This document shows positions 1-6,881 of a stretch of DNA of 15,414 nucleotides, in pieces (positions within the stretch are counted from its first letter, which is position 1; the number at the start of each line of letters is the position of its first letter). Source of the DNA: Streptosporangiaceae bacterium (GTDB lineage: Bacteria > Actinomycetota > Actinomycetes > Streptosporangiales > Streptosporangiaceae); assembly GCA_030041195.1 (NCBI GenBank), contig JASHOI010000612.1, positions 1 through 15,414 on the forward strand, in the 5' to 3' direction. The position numbers and the translations under genes were made by a program. Under the pieces are notes generated by a model. That model had not been told where the DNA came from and did not search any database. It was given only the letters and a program-made list of their open reading frames with translations.

Positions 1-1
1 G

Positions 2-484
2 CGCGGGCCCGGAGCCGGCCTGATCCGGGCCGGCCTGGCCCCGGTGATCTGCGCGGCCGCGCTGATCGGGCTGCTGTCCGCGTGGGTGGCCACGGGCGGC
101 GCCGGCACCGTCTCCCGGGTCACGATCCGGGTCGGCCAGGCCGCCGTCGCGCTGCCGTCCTCCGCCACGCCGGACCAGGCATTCACCTACCTGACGATCA
201 CCAACCTCGGCGGCTCGGACACGCTGCTCTCCGCGCGGTCGTCGGCGGCCAGCCGGGTGACGTTCGTTGAGCACGATGGCAGCGCGGCGGGCCCGGGGAC
301 CGTCATGCGCCAGCTGGCGATACCGGGCCATGGAACGCTGTCGCTGAGCCCGCTGGGCCTCGACATCGTGCTGCAGGATCCCGGCTCGCTCACCGTTGGC
401 GCCAGCGTGCCGCTGGTCCTGACGTTCCGGCACGCTGGCCGGATCACCGTGTACGCGGACGTCACCCCGCCGGGCACTCCCTGA
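2..484 (+). CDS. PCu(A)C-like periplasmic copper chaperone family protein (5' partial)
   Basis: The reading frame is already open at base 2, so the start lies upstream of the window. An in-frame GTG at 44 is possible but would cut into the hydrophobic leader. The visible protein begins with a hydrophobic stretch like a signal peptide or anchor (about 20 residues around 30-100), followed by a beta-rich domain ending in a TFRHAG..TVYADV strand typical of the PCu(A)C (DUF461) fold. That family binds Cu(I) outside the membrane and passes it to cytochrome oxidase, using a HX10M...HXM set of ligands. Here His (272-274) followed by ten residues and Met is kept, but the second pair reads DIV instead of HxM, so copper binding may be weak or lost. 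The family call is fairly sure; the function is inferred. Confidence 0.7.
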   Translation, partial: RGPGAGLIRAGLAPVICAAALIGLLSAWVATGGAGTVSRVTIRVGQAAVALPSSATPDQAFTYLTITNLGGSDTLLSARSSAASRVTFVEHDGSAAGPGTVMRQLAIPGHGTLSLSPLGLDIVLQDPGSLTVGASVPLVLTFRHAGRITVYADVTPPGTP

Positions 485-494
485 CCCCCAGCGC

Positions 495-525
495 TGTGCA
501 GGGTATGCCCGGTGTGCGCTAGCAT
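495..525 (+). promoter_or_regulatory. candidate promoter of tRNA-Pro
   Basis: TAGCAT at 520-525 fits a TANNNT -10 box and lies about 20 bases before the mature 5' end of the tRNA. The only -35-like match is the poor TGTGCA at 495-500, with a long spacer of 19. The position is sensible for a tRNA gene, but the -35 is weak. Confidence 0.35.
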
Positions 526-545
526 CTGAGGGTCCGAGAGGACAG

Positions 546-620
546 CGGGACGTGGCCCAGCTTGGTTAAGGCGCGTGTCTGGGGGACACGAGATCGGGAG
601 TTCAAATCTCCCCGTCCCGA
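546..620 (+). tRNA. tRNA-Pro (anticodon GGG)
   Basis: A complete cloverleaf can be drawn. The acceptor stem pairs CGGGACG (546-552) with CGTCCCG (613-619), with discriminator A620. The D arm starts at 555 and contains the GG of the D loop. The anticodon stem is CGTGT (574-578) with ACACG (586-590), around a 7-base loop whose anticodon GGG is at 581-583, preceded by T and followed by G, as usual for tRNA-Pro. The T stem GGGAG/CTCCC encloses TTCAAAT (601-607). The 3' CCA is not encoded (CTC follows), so it would be added by nucleotidyltransferase. The D stem has one C-A mismatch. No intron or second copy of the 3' end is seen in the window. Confidence 0.95.
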
Positions 621-624
621 CTCA

Positions 625-648
625 GATTAATTTGTCGATTAATTTGTC
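625..648 (+). repeat. two perfect tandem copies of a 12-bp AT-rich unit
   Basis: GATTAATTTGTC occurs at 625-636 and again at 637-648, and a degenerate third copy (GTCATTTTGTC) may be present at 665-675. The repeat begins four bases after the tRNA 3' end and is far more AT-rich than its surroundings. The self-complementary ATTAAT cores could form a weak hairpin, but there is no GC stem with a T-run, so it is not a convincing terminator. Confidence 0.85.
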
Positions 649-700
649 GGCGAGCCTTTCTCAGGTCATTTTGTCAGACCCTGCTGGTAGTTTGCCTGGC

Positions 701-1490
701 ATGGCAGAAAATAATACTGACAGACGAACTTGGTCCGATTCTCAGTTGGTCGCTGCCGTGGCAGCATCCAGATCGTGGCGCGGCGTCATGCGCGAGCTTG
801 GCCTTTGCGCGACGTCCGCCGGATCTATTAAGGTCGTGAAACGTCACACTGCCCGGCTCGGTTTGGATACATCGCACTTCTCCGGCCAACGGCGATGGTC
901 CGACGCCCAACTGAAGCGGGCGGTCGCCAACGCGTACTCCTGGCCCGAGCTTCTTGGAGATCTGGGTCTACAGGGCAGCGGAGATGACCGTATCCGAGTC
1001 AAGGCACATGCGGCTCGCCTTGGCCTCGACATGCGTCGCCTGGTCGAGCCTGATGCCGATGCGGTGGCCGGTCCTCTATTCAAGCCCTATATCAAGCATC
1101 TACGCGAGGCGGGGACTGCAATCGCGACAATGTGGTTTTTACTGTGCGGATACAACGTCTCTATTCCACTTGAGCCAACCGTCTACGACCTACTGGTGTC
1201 TACGCTGGACGGAATCAAGCGGGTTCAGGTCAAGACGACGACGTATAACAAGGCCGGCTGGGCGGTGAGTGTGGGGAGGCGTCCGTACACCACGGACAAT
1301 CGCGGGCCACTCGTTCCGTATGACCCCGACCTGCTGGACCTGTTTTTCATTCTGGACGGCGATCTCACCATGTACGTGATTCCCAGCCGTTGTGATCGCC
1401 GGGCGTGTCGGGATTCTGCTGAACAACTACTCCGAGTACGTCGTGGGCAGCGCGGCGTTTCTCATGAAGGGCACGAGTTCTGCGGCCTGA
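701..1490 (+). pseudogene. I-Ssp6803I-like PD-(D/E)XK homing-type endonuclease with a frameshift
   Basis: The start is ATG 701. Residues 11-60 and 66-113 are two tandem copies of a helical DNA-binding-like unit (W/T-W-S-D-x-Q-L ... ARLGLD). A PD-(D/E)XK nuclease domain like that of group I intron endonuclease I-Ssp6803I follows, with YDL (D163) and VQVKTT (Q176, K178) as the active-site pattern. The first frame holds to the IPS codons (1379-1387). From 1389 the natural continuation is one frame over (VVIAGRVGILLNNYSEYVVG), ending at TGA 1488-1490. One extra base near 1388 therefore breaks a gene of about 262 residues; without the shift the frame runs antisense through the next gene. The gene is AT-richer than its neighbours, has a TTA codon (1139-1141), and lies 80 bases after tRNA-Pro. 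The break could be real decay, recoding or a sequencing error. Confidence 0.75.
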
Positions 1491-1513
1491 CGACGGCGCG
1501 CCAGGCCGCAGCG

Positions 1514-3160
1514 CTAGTTGAGCGGGCGGGGGATCTGGCGGCCGATGTCGGACAGCTCGGCGATCCACTCCTCGTCGGGGTCGGCGGGGCCGCCGGTCGG
1601 CTCGGACCGCCTGCTCGCCACGAGCTGGAGGTTCGGGCCGCCCTGCTTGAGCGCGGGCTGCTGCTTGGATGGCTTTGGCGGCGGGGGCGGCGGGGGCGCG
1701 CTGACCAGCCGCAACGCCAGCGCCGGGCACATCTGGACCGCCTGCTGCGCCTGGCTGAGCAGCCAGGGCGGCACCGGCATGTCCAGGAACACCGGGTAGC
1801 CCTGGCCGTCGAGCTGCGCGATTTCCGGCACCAGGTGGGCGCAGAGCCCGTGCCCGCGGCACCGGGTCCAGTCCACCGACATGCGCATCTCGCCTTCCTT
1901 GCCCGGCAGCGGCAGGATGCCGGCCACCCGGCGCCCGCAGGTGCCGCGGAACAGGTGCGCGGTCAGGTCGTCGGTGAACACGTCGACGGCGGACACCACG
2001 AACCGGAACACGCCGTCGGGATGGGCGCACGCGCCGCGGCCCTTCACGGCGGCGGCGCCGCGGCGCGCGGTATCCAGGGCCTCCATACCGCCCGAGCCGT
2101 CGGCCAGCGCGTTCATCGCGCGGGCGATGGCGGGCAGGCCGAGCTTGCACGGGCCGCACTGGCCGGATGACTCCTTGGCGAGGTAGCCGACCACCCGCGC
2201 CACTTCTCCGAGCGGGCAGGTGTTCCCGCCGAGCGGCAGCACGATGCCGGCGCCGAGCGTCCCGCCGACGGCGGTCAGCCCCGCGCGGCTGACCGGCACG
2301 TTGTACGCCACGTCGGTGGGCAGCCACATGCCGTGATAACCGCCGACCAGAACGCCGTCAGCCGGGGATGCCTCGCAGAGGTCGAGCACCTCGCCGAGCG
2401 GCAGGCCGAAGGGAACCTCCACGACCGCCGGACGGTCCGCGGAGCCGCCGACGGTGAGCAGGGTCGTTCCAGGTTCGTCCCGGGTGCCGGCCGAGGCGTA
2501 GCCCTCGGGGCCGAGCATCGCGAGGACGGCGACCTGCGCGAATGTCTCGGCGTTGGACAGCAGGGTCGGGAGGTCATGGATCCCGTAGTCGCTGGGCAGG
2601 ACCTTCTTGCCGGGCGGCATCGGGGCCTTGCCGTTCAGCGCGTTCACCAGCGCGCCGCCCTCGCCGACGACGAACCGTTCCGGCACCTGCACCACGCGCA
2701 CCAGGCGCTTCAGGTCCGGTTCGGCCGCGGCCGCCGAGCCGATCGAGCGGGCCATGTCGGTGCGCGTGACACCGATGACGATCTCCCTGGCCTGCAGCGC
2801 CCAGGCGGCGACCAGCGCGCCGCCGAGCACCAGGTACGGCGACCTGAGCAGCAGCATCCGGTCCTTGGCGCTGCCCGGCTCACCCTCGGTGGCGTTGACG
2901 AGGATGACGACCCGCTTCTTGCGCTGCCGGGCCGACTGCACGACCCCCTTCAGCTTCTTGCTGAACGGGAACGCCGCGCCGCCGCGGCCGCAGAGGTTGA
3001 CCTGCTCGGTGGCGTTGATGAGCTGATCGGCGGTCAGCCGGGGCAGATTGCCGAACACCGAATAGTGGGTGGTCAGGTCGATCCGCTGGATCCGGTCCAG
3101 CCCGGCGGTAAGACGGGCCTGGCCGATGCACATCGCATCGGGCCCGGGCGGCGGCGTCAT
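1514..3160 (-). CDS. NuoF-like NADH dehydrogenase flavoprotein fused to a small ferredoxin
   Basis: This 548-residue protein resembles the 51-kDa subunit of complex I. GRGGAAF (58-64) and NATEGEP (90-96 region) form the FMN/NAD(P)H site. An SLBB-like part follows at about 248-300, then the Fe-S helix bundle with SSGQCGPC (331-338) and Cys378. The first Cys of the classical CxxCxxC is Ser332. Residues 427-485 form a ferredoxin with CxxHxxC (434-440) and CP (478-479), typical of actinobacterial 3Fe-4S or His-variant 4Fe-4S ferredoxins. A Pro-rich, charged tail (488-548) ends the protein. The start codon overlaps the stop of the upstream membrane cytochrome gene (ATGA), so the two are translationally coupled. 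The likely role is oxidising NAD(P)H and feeding electrons to that partner or to another acceptor. No other complex I genes are present, so this is not a respiratory nuoF. Confidence 0.85.
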   Translation of the reverse strand: MTPPPGPDAMCIGQARLTAGLDRIQRIDLTTHYSVFGNLPRLTADQLINATEQVNLCGRGGAAFPFSKKLKGVVQSARQRKKRVVILVNATEGEPGSAKDRMLLLRSPYLVLGGALVAAWALQAREIVIGVTRTDMARSIGSAAAAEPDLKRLVRVVQVPERFVVGEGGALVNALNGKAPMPPGKKVLPSDYGIHDLPTLLSNAETFAQVAVLAMLGPEGYASAGTRDEPGTTLLTVGGSADRPAVVEVPFGLPLGEVLDLCEASPADGVLVGGYHGMWLPTDVAYNVPVSRAGLTAVGGTLGAGIVLPLGGNTCPLGEVARVVGYLAKESSGQCGPCKLGLPAIARAMNALADGSGGMEALDTARRGAAAVKGRGACAHPDGVFRFVVSAVDVFTDDLTAHLFRGTCGRRVAGILPLPGKEGEMRMSVDWTRCRGHGLCAHLVPEIAQLDGQGYPVFLDMPVPPWLLSQAQQAVQMCPALALRLVSAPPPPPPPKPSKQQPALKQGGPNLQLVASRRSEPTGGPADPDEEWIAELSDIGRQIPRPLN

Positions 3161-4566
3161 GAGCCCTCCGCCCCGGGATAAGCCGGGTAGGCGGGGTAAT
3201 CAGGATCTGGGTCCTCGGGGTACTCCCAGTACTCCACCTGTTCGGGCTCCAGCGCCTGGCCCGCGTCCTCCTGCTGCCACTCGTGCTGCTCCCACTCCTG
3301 CTGCTCCCACTCCTGCTGCTGCCAGGGCGTCACGTCCTGCTGCTGCTCCTGCCATTCCCGTTGCTGCCAGGGCCGCATTTCCTGCTGGTGCCCCTGGGGG
3401 ATCGGGAGGTCCGGCCGAGGGGTCGCCAGACGGCGCGTCGCGATGGATGGCGGCTGGGGAGGAACGGACGGCGCCCGGGGAGCGGATGGCCGGGGAGCGG
3501 ATGGTGGCCGGGGATTCGGCGCTGGCGTCCGGTCCGCGGCGCCGGGCGGGAGGGCGCGGGGCATCCTCGGTTCCTGTGGCATCGCGCCTTGTGGCATCGC
3601 GCCCTGTGGCATCGCGCCCTGCGGCATCGCGCCCTGCGGCATCGCGCCCTGCGGCATCGCGCCCTGTGGCATCGCGCCTTGTGGCATCGCGCCCTGTGGC
3701 AGGGCACCTTGCGGCATCGCGCCCTGCGGGCCACCGACTTGGGGCATAGCGCGCCCCGGGCCACGGGCCTGCGGAATCGCGGCCCACCCGCCGGTTTCTT
3801 GCCGCGCCATGGAAGGCATTGACGCCTGCACGGTCGACGAGACGTAGTCGGGCAGCCCGTGCGGGGCCTTCTCCTTCTGGCTGCGGATGGTGGCCACGAA
3901 CCGGATCATCAGAGCCAGGGCGACCGCCGCCACGCACGCACCGTAGCTCCAGTCCACGTAGGGGTGAGCGACCCGCCCGGCGAGCAGGCCGTGCACGATC
4001 GACAGCGGCCAGGCGAGGTAGGCGACGGCGTGGATAGCGCGCCACGTCCCCGGCCGGCGCGAAGCGAAACGGCCGCGCGCGATCCCGGTGATGATCAGCA
4101 CGATCACGAGGTCTGACGCGACCGTGCCGAGGCCGATATAGAACCGGCGGCCCTGCGCCAGGAATGGCACGACCGCGTCGATCACGTGCGACCGGTGCGC
4201 GAGGATCTCGAGCACGATGTGCGTGATCAGAAAGGCGAGGGCGCCGAACGAAACGGCGCGGTGCACGGCCTGGGCGACGACCCGGTGGCCAGGGGTCATC
4301 ACGATCCGGTCCGTGGCCACGACGCCGACGCCGACGGCCGCGGTCAGCGCGATCAGCGCCAGCACACCGGAGTAGAACAACATGAAGTGCTGGGTGGCCA
4401 GGAGGACATCCCTGCCTCGTGGGGTGCCCCCGGAGGCGGCCGCACCGGCGACCACGACCAGCAACGCGACGATGACCCAGATTACGATGTGGCCACGCTT
4501 GGGTCCCTTGACCCGGGCCACCGAGAAGTTGTGGCCACGAGGGCGTGAGCCACGACCGGACGACAC
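3157..4566 (-). CDS. ferric-reductase-like transmembrane b-type cytochrome with repeat-rich C-terminal tail
   Basis: The GTG start at 4566 is chosen because GGGAGG lies six bases upstream. An ATG at 4695 in the same frame would add 43 residues but has no ribosome-binding site. Six hydrophobic helices lie at about 26-45, 61-85, 100-123, 143-164, 176-197 and 207-225. His102/His116 and His179/His192 are spaced like the ligands of two stacked b haems in the ferric reductase/cytochrome b fold. The second half is low complexity: ten GA(M/L)PQ units (about 282-331), Pro/Ala/Arg-rich linkers, a Trp/Gln/Glu-rich segment, and an acidic Tyr/Pro end. There is no FAD/NAD domain of its own, so electrons probably come from the NuoF-ferredoxin protein encoded next, whose start overlaps this stop. 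The final acceptor (iron, quinone or other) is unknown. Confidence 0.8.
   Translation of the reverse strand: MSSGRGSRPRGHNFSVARVKGPKRGHIVIWVIVALLVVVAGAAASGGTPRGRDVLLATQHFMLFYSGVLALIALTAAVGVGVVATDRIVMTPGHRVVAQAVHRAVSFGALAFLITHIVLEILAHRSHVIDAVVPFLAQGRRFYIGLGTVASDLVIVLIITGIARGRFASRRPGTWRAIHAVAYLAWPLSIVHGLLAGRVAHPYVDWSYGACVAAVALALMIRFVATIRSQKEKAPHGLPDYVSSTVQASMPSMARQETGGWAAIPQARGPGRAMPQVGGPQGAMPQGALPQGAMPQGAMPQGAMPQGAMPQGAMPQGAMPQGAMPQGAMPQEPRMPRALPPGAADRTPAPNPRPPSAPRPSAPRAPSVPPQPPSIATRRLATPRPDLPIPQGHQQEMRPWQQREWQEQQQDVTPWQQQEWEQQEWEQHEWQQEDAGQALEPEQVEYWEYPEDPDPDYPAYPAYPGAEGS
3577..3726 (-). repeat. ten tandem 15-bp units encoding GAMPQ
   Basis: Ten head-to-tail units of the form YGGCATCGCGCCYTG (plus strand) fill this stretch without gaps. 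Nearly all changes are silent C/T differences. Unit 9 (3697-3711) is the divergent one and gives GALPQ. The repeats stay in frame within the cytoplasmic tail of the membrane cytochrome and are likely to vary in copy number between strains by slippage. Confidence 0.95.
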
Positions 4567-4975
4567 TATTTTCCTCCCGGAGGGGCGGCTCGAAGGCCGT
4601 CCAATACCTGGAAGTTTCCTCTGAGGATCATTACGGCCGCCTATGCCCGGTGATCCCTGCTGTCCCTCGCTGCTCAAGACGTTACCGTCCCTCATTACGG
4701 GCTCGCAGCGAAACCAGCGATAAGATCGCGTTTACGCACGTCAGCCGAGGGCTTACCGGGAACACAGCCGAGAGCGGTCGCTGACCGCCCGGCACGGGTA
4801 TCGGATCGGCGTGAGTAGGCCACCTCGGCTGCCCGTATCTCCCGCATATCAACCCGCCGTAATACCGGCAGATTGGCACGGCGAGAGCCAGCCGATCGTT
4901 TGAGTTACGGGGTGACGGGGGCAGAATTGCTATTGCCCTGGACGCAGATAACGGGGCCAGATCGGGGTTGGGGCA
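4567..4975. promoter_or_regulatory. divergent intergenic region between the redox operon and the transglycosylase gene
   Basis: This stretch of 409 bases has no convincing gene and must hold the promoters of both flanking transcripts. A perfect 6-bp inverted repeat with a 3-base spacer (GCGGTC-GCT-GACCGC) lies at 4774-4788 and could be an operator. On the plus strand, TTGAGT (4900-4905) and CAGAAT (4922-4927) with a 16-base spacer form a weak candidate promoter for the transglycosylase gene. No clear promoter was recognised for the minus-strand operon. Confidence 0.4.
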
Positions 4976-5896
4976 ATGACGACGTGGGGACCAGCGGGGG
5001 AGACCGGGCCCGCGGGTGATTCCACGCTTCCATTGCCGGTCGTCGATTCCTCGCCTGGCACCGGCCGGGCACCGTTCACCGACACCGTCAGCTCCGGCCG
5101 CGGCCACGCGCCGGCGGCGCGATACGGCCGCGCCTCGGGCGCACCCCGCGGGCCGAGTCGGCACCGCGGCCGCAAGCTGCTGTGGCGGACCGCGGTAGCG
5201 GTCGTGACGCTGGCCCTGGTCGGGGTCATCGCGTTCGGCGGGCTGATGGTCCTGACCCCGTCGGTCGGCAACGCCGAGGAACTCGTCCAGGCACAGGACG
5301 CCGCGCATAACGTGGTCTATCCCGGCCCACCGGTCCCGGCGCGCTTCGCCGAGTCGCTGGTGGCGACCGAGGACAAGCGCTTCTACGACGAGCCTGGCAT
5401 TGATCTGTACGCGGTCGCCCGGGTGGCCGGCGGGTACCTGACCGGTCACGGCATCGAGGGCGGCGCCACGCTCTACCAGCAGCTGGCCAAGCTCCTGTAC
5501 ACAAACGGGAAGTCCACGGCGTCGGACGAGGCGGAGCAGGTCGCGCTCGCCGTCAAGCTCTACCTGAAATATTCCAGGCCGCAGATCCTGCAGATGTACG
5601 CGGACGTCGTCTATTTCGGCAACAACGACTATGGCCTGGAAAACGCGAGCTGCGGCTATTTCGGCGTTCCGCCCGCCGATCTGTCCTGGCCGCAGGCGGC
5701 GATGCTGGCCGGCATGGTGCAGGGCCCGACGCTGGACGATCCGCTGACCCATCCGGCCAACGCCCGTGCCCGCGAGGTGCACGTCGTAGACAGGCTGGTC
5801 GCGACCGGAAAGCTGACCCAGGCCCAGGGCAAAGCCGCGCTCGCGGTGCCGTTGCCGACCCTGGTCGCCGGGGCCGGCCAGGGCTGCTCCTCCTGA
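4976..5896 (+). CDS. membrane-anchored GT51 peptidoglycan transglycosylase-like protein, divergent
   Basis: This is a 306-residue single-domain protein. A Pro/Arg-rich cytoplasmic N terminus is followed by one membrane helix (70-92) and an extracytoplasmic GT51 domain. GT51 enzymes polymerise lipid II into glycan strands. Visible family motifs are TEDKRFY (131-137, catalytic Glu132), GGATLYQQLAK (162-172, matching GGSTITQQLAKN), ILQMYADVVYFG (204-215, matching ILELYLNxxYFG), YGLENASCGYFG (219-230) and QAAMLAGMVQGP (240-251). The usual RKxxE motif, which carries the second functional Glu, aligns with DEAEQ (184-188), so three key charges are changed. No transpeptidase domain is present. The start has a GGGG ribosome-binding site. 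It could be a low-activity, regulatory or specialised transglycosylase. Confidence 0.85.
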   Translation: MTTWGPAGETGPAGDSTLPLPVVDSSPGTGRAPFTDTVSSGRGHAPAARYGRASGAPRGPSRHRGRKLLWRTAVAVVTLALVGVIAFGGLMVLTPSVGNAEELVQAQDAAHNVVYPGPPVPARFAESLVATEDKRFYDEPGIDLYAVARVAGGYLTGHGIEGGATLYQQLAKLLYTNGKSTASDEAEQVALAVKLYLKYSRPQILQMYADVVYFGNNDYGLENASCGYFGVPPADLSWPQAAMLAGMVQGPTLDDPLTHPANARAREVHVVDRLVATGKLTQAQGKAALAVPLPTLVAGAGQGCSS

Positions 5897-5946
5897 GCCC
5901 GCCAGGGTCAGCGGCCGGGTTCCGGGGTGCGCGGCGGGGTTCGCAA

Positions 5947-5997
5947 AAGATCTAGGAGGATCCGCGGCAAATACCGCACGCGAGCCTCCTAGATCTT
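5947..5997. terminator. strong hairpin between convergent genes, likely bidirectional terminator
   Basis: AAGATCTAGGAGG (5947-5959) is the exact reverse complement of 5985-5997, a 13-bp perfect stem. The 25-base loop holds a small inner stem, GCGG/CCGC (5964-5967 with 5974-5977). It lies 50 bases after the transglycosylase stop and before the 3' end of the oppositely oriented GtrA gene, where a terminator for both is expected. No T-run follows the stem, which is common in actinobacteria but leaves the role open. Confidence 0.55.
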
Positions 5998-6075
5998 CAA
6001 GGCGGCGGCGGGGGCACGGGACCGGAGCCGGGGCGCGCGCGATGATACGTCGCTGCGAGCCCTAAGCACCGATTT

Positions 6076-6705
6076 CTAGCTGGAACGGGCGTGCCGGGGG
6101 CCGTCTGGCCGCGCCTGGCCACCCTGGTCGGGGCGGGCGCCGTTGCCGTTTCCCTGGGGTCCGCCGTGGCCGCGCAGCGGCTCGGGCGGAACCAGCGCGG
6201 GCGTGCGCTCCTCGGGCCCGCCGGGGCCGGAAGGCCCGGTGGCCAGGGCCTCCGAGGGCACCTCGAGCTCGGGGGGCAGCATGTGCCACACCCACTTCCG
6301 GTACGACCAGAACCGGAACAGTGTTCCGATGACGATCCCGATGAGGTTCGCGATGTTGTACCAGAGCGCGCCCTGGTGGTTCAGCAGGTCCTGGATGATC
6401 CAGATGCAGGCGTACTGGATCAGCAGCCCGACCCCGTTCAGGACGAAGAACATCACGCTTTCGCGCGTGGTGCCCGCGCCCTGGCGGTGCCGGAACGTCC
6501 AGTAGCGGTTGCCGACAAAGGTCACGACCGTGGCCACGACGGTCGCGATCGTGATCGAGGTGTACTTCCCGACACCGAGCCCGAGGTGCAGCACGTCGGC
6601 GCCGCCGAGCGTCACAAGGAAGCCGATCCCGCCGACGACGAGGAACTTGAAGCCCTCGTGGATCAGCAGCCGGAACCGCTGGTACAACGTGCTGACGAGA
6701 CTCAC
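6076..6705 (-). CDS. GtrA-family four-helix membrane protein
   Basis: This 209-residue protein has a GTG start preceded by AAGGAAGG. Four hydrophobic helices lie at about 17-38, 47-67, 82-105 and 116-138. Family signatures are FLVVGGIGFLV at the first helix, NRYWTF (66-71) after the second, and RFWSYRKWVW (131-140) after the fourth. GtrA proteins are small membrane proteins linked to flipping or handling of undecaprenyl-linked sugars for cell-surface glycans, such as O-antigen glucosylation and arabinogalactan in mycobacteria. The last 65 residues are Gly/Pro/Arg-rich, hydrophilic and probably disordered; this tail is longer than in classic members. The gene stands alone, converging on the transglycosylase and diverging from the ABC operon, so its partner glycosyltransferase is not identified here. 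Confidence 0.85.
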   Translation of the reverse strand: MSLVSTLYQRFRLLIHEGFKFLVVGGIGFLVTLGGADVLHLGLGVGKYTSITIATVVATVVTFVGNRYWTFRHRQGAGTTRESVMFFVLNGVGLLIQYACIWIIQDLLNHQGALWYNIANLIGIVIGTLFRFWSYRKWVWHMLPPELEVPSEALATGPSGPGGPEERTPALVPPEPLRGHGGPQGNGNGARPDQGGQARPDGPRHARSS

Positions 6706-6881
6706 CTGGCTGCCTTCCTTCCCCGTATCTCCTCAGGACGCGCCGAGGCGACGACTAGCGAGGGTACCCGCTGCTGCCCGCGCCGTGGCGAAACCGGGGA
6801 AATCCAGGCATGCGGAATACCAGGTTTTTCCCTATGCCTGTCCCGCCCAGCGCGGCGGAAACCAGTTCAGGAATGTCGGTC

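Noticed and set aside
546..1490. Integrated genetic element using tRNA-Pro as attachment site, or a group I intron in the tRNA
   Set aside because: The tRNA is intact and uninterrupted, no second copy of its 3' end was found downstream, and there is no integrase or excisionase gene.
575..2170. A 531-codon open frame on the plus strand starting inside the tRNA
   Set aside because: Its first part overlaps the tRNA, and everything after about 1388 is out of frame with the nuclease family and antisense to the NuoF-like gene. It is produced by the frameshift, not a real fusion.
1365..2327. Long Arg/Ala-rich minus-strand frame inside the NuoF-like gene
   Set aside because: Low-complexity shadow of the real gene in another frame, with no family resemblance.
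1514..3160. Part of a respiratory complex I operon
   Set aside because: No nuoE, nuoG or other nuo genes flank it; the ferredoxin fusion and the coupling to a ferric-reductase-like gene point to a different module.
3577..3726. CRISPR-like array
   Set aside because: The 15-bp units abut without spacers and encode an in-frame peptide repeat in a membrane protein gene.
4682..5782. 366-codon minus-strand frame opposite the transglycosylase gene
   Set aside because: The opposite strand encodes a recognisable GT51 domain; this frame has no motif and its end lies in the intergenic region. Typical GC-rich shadow.
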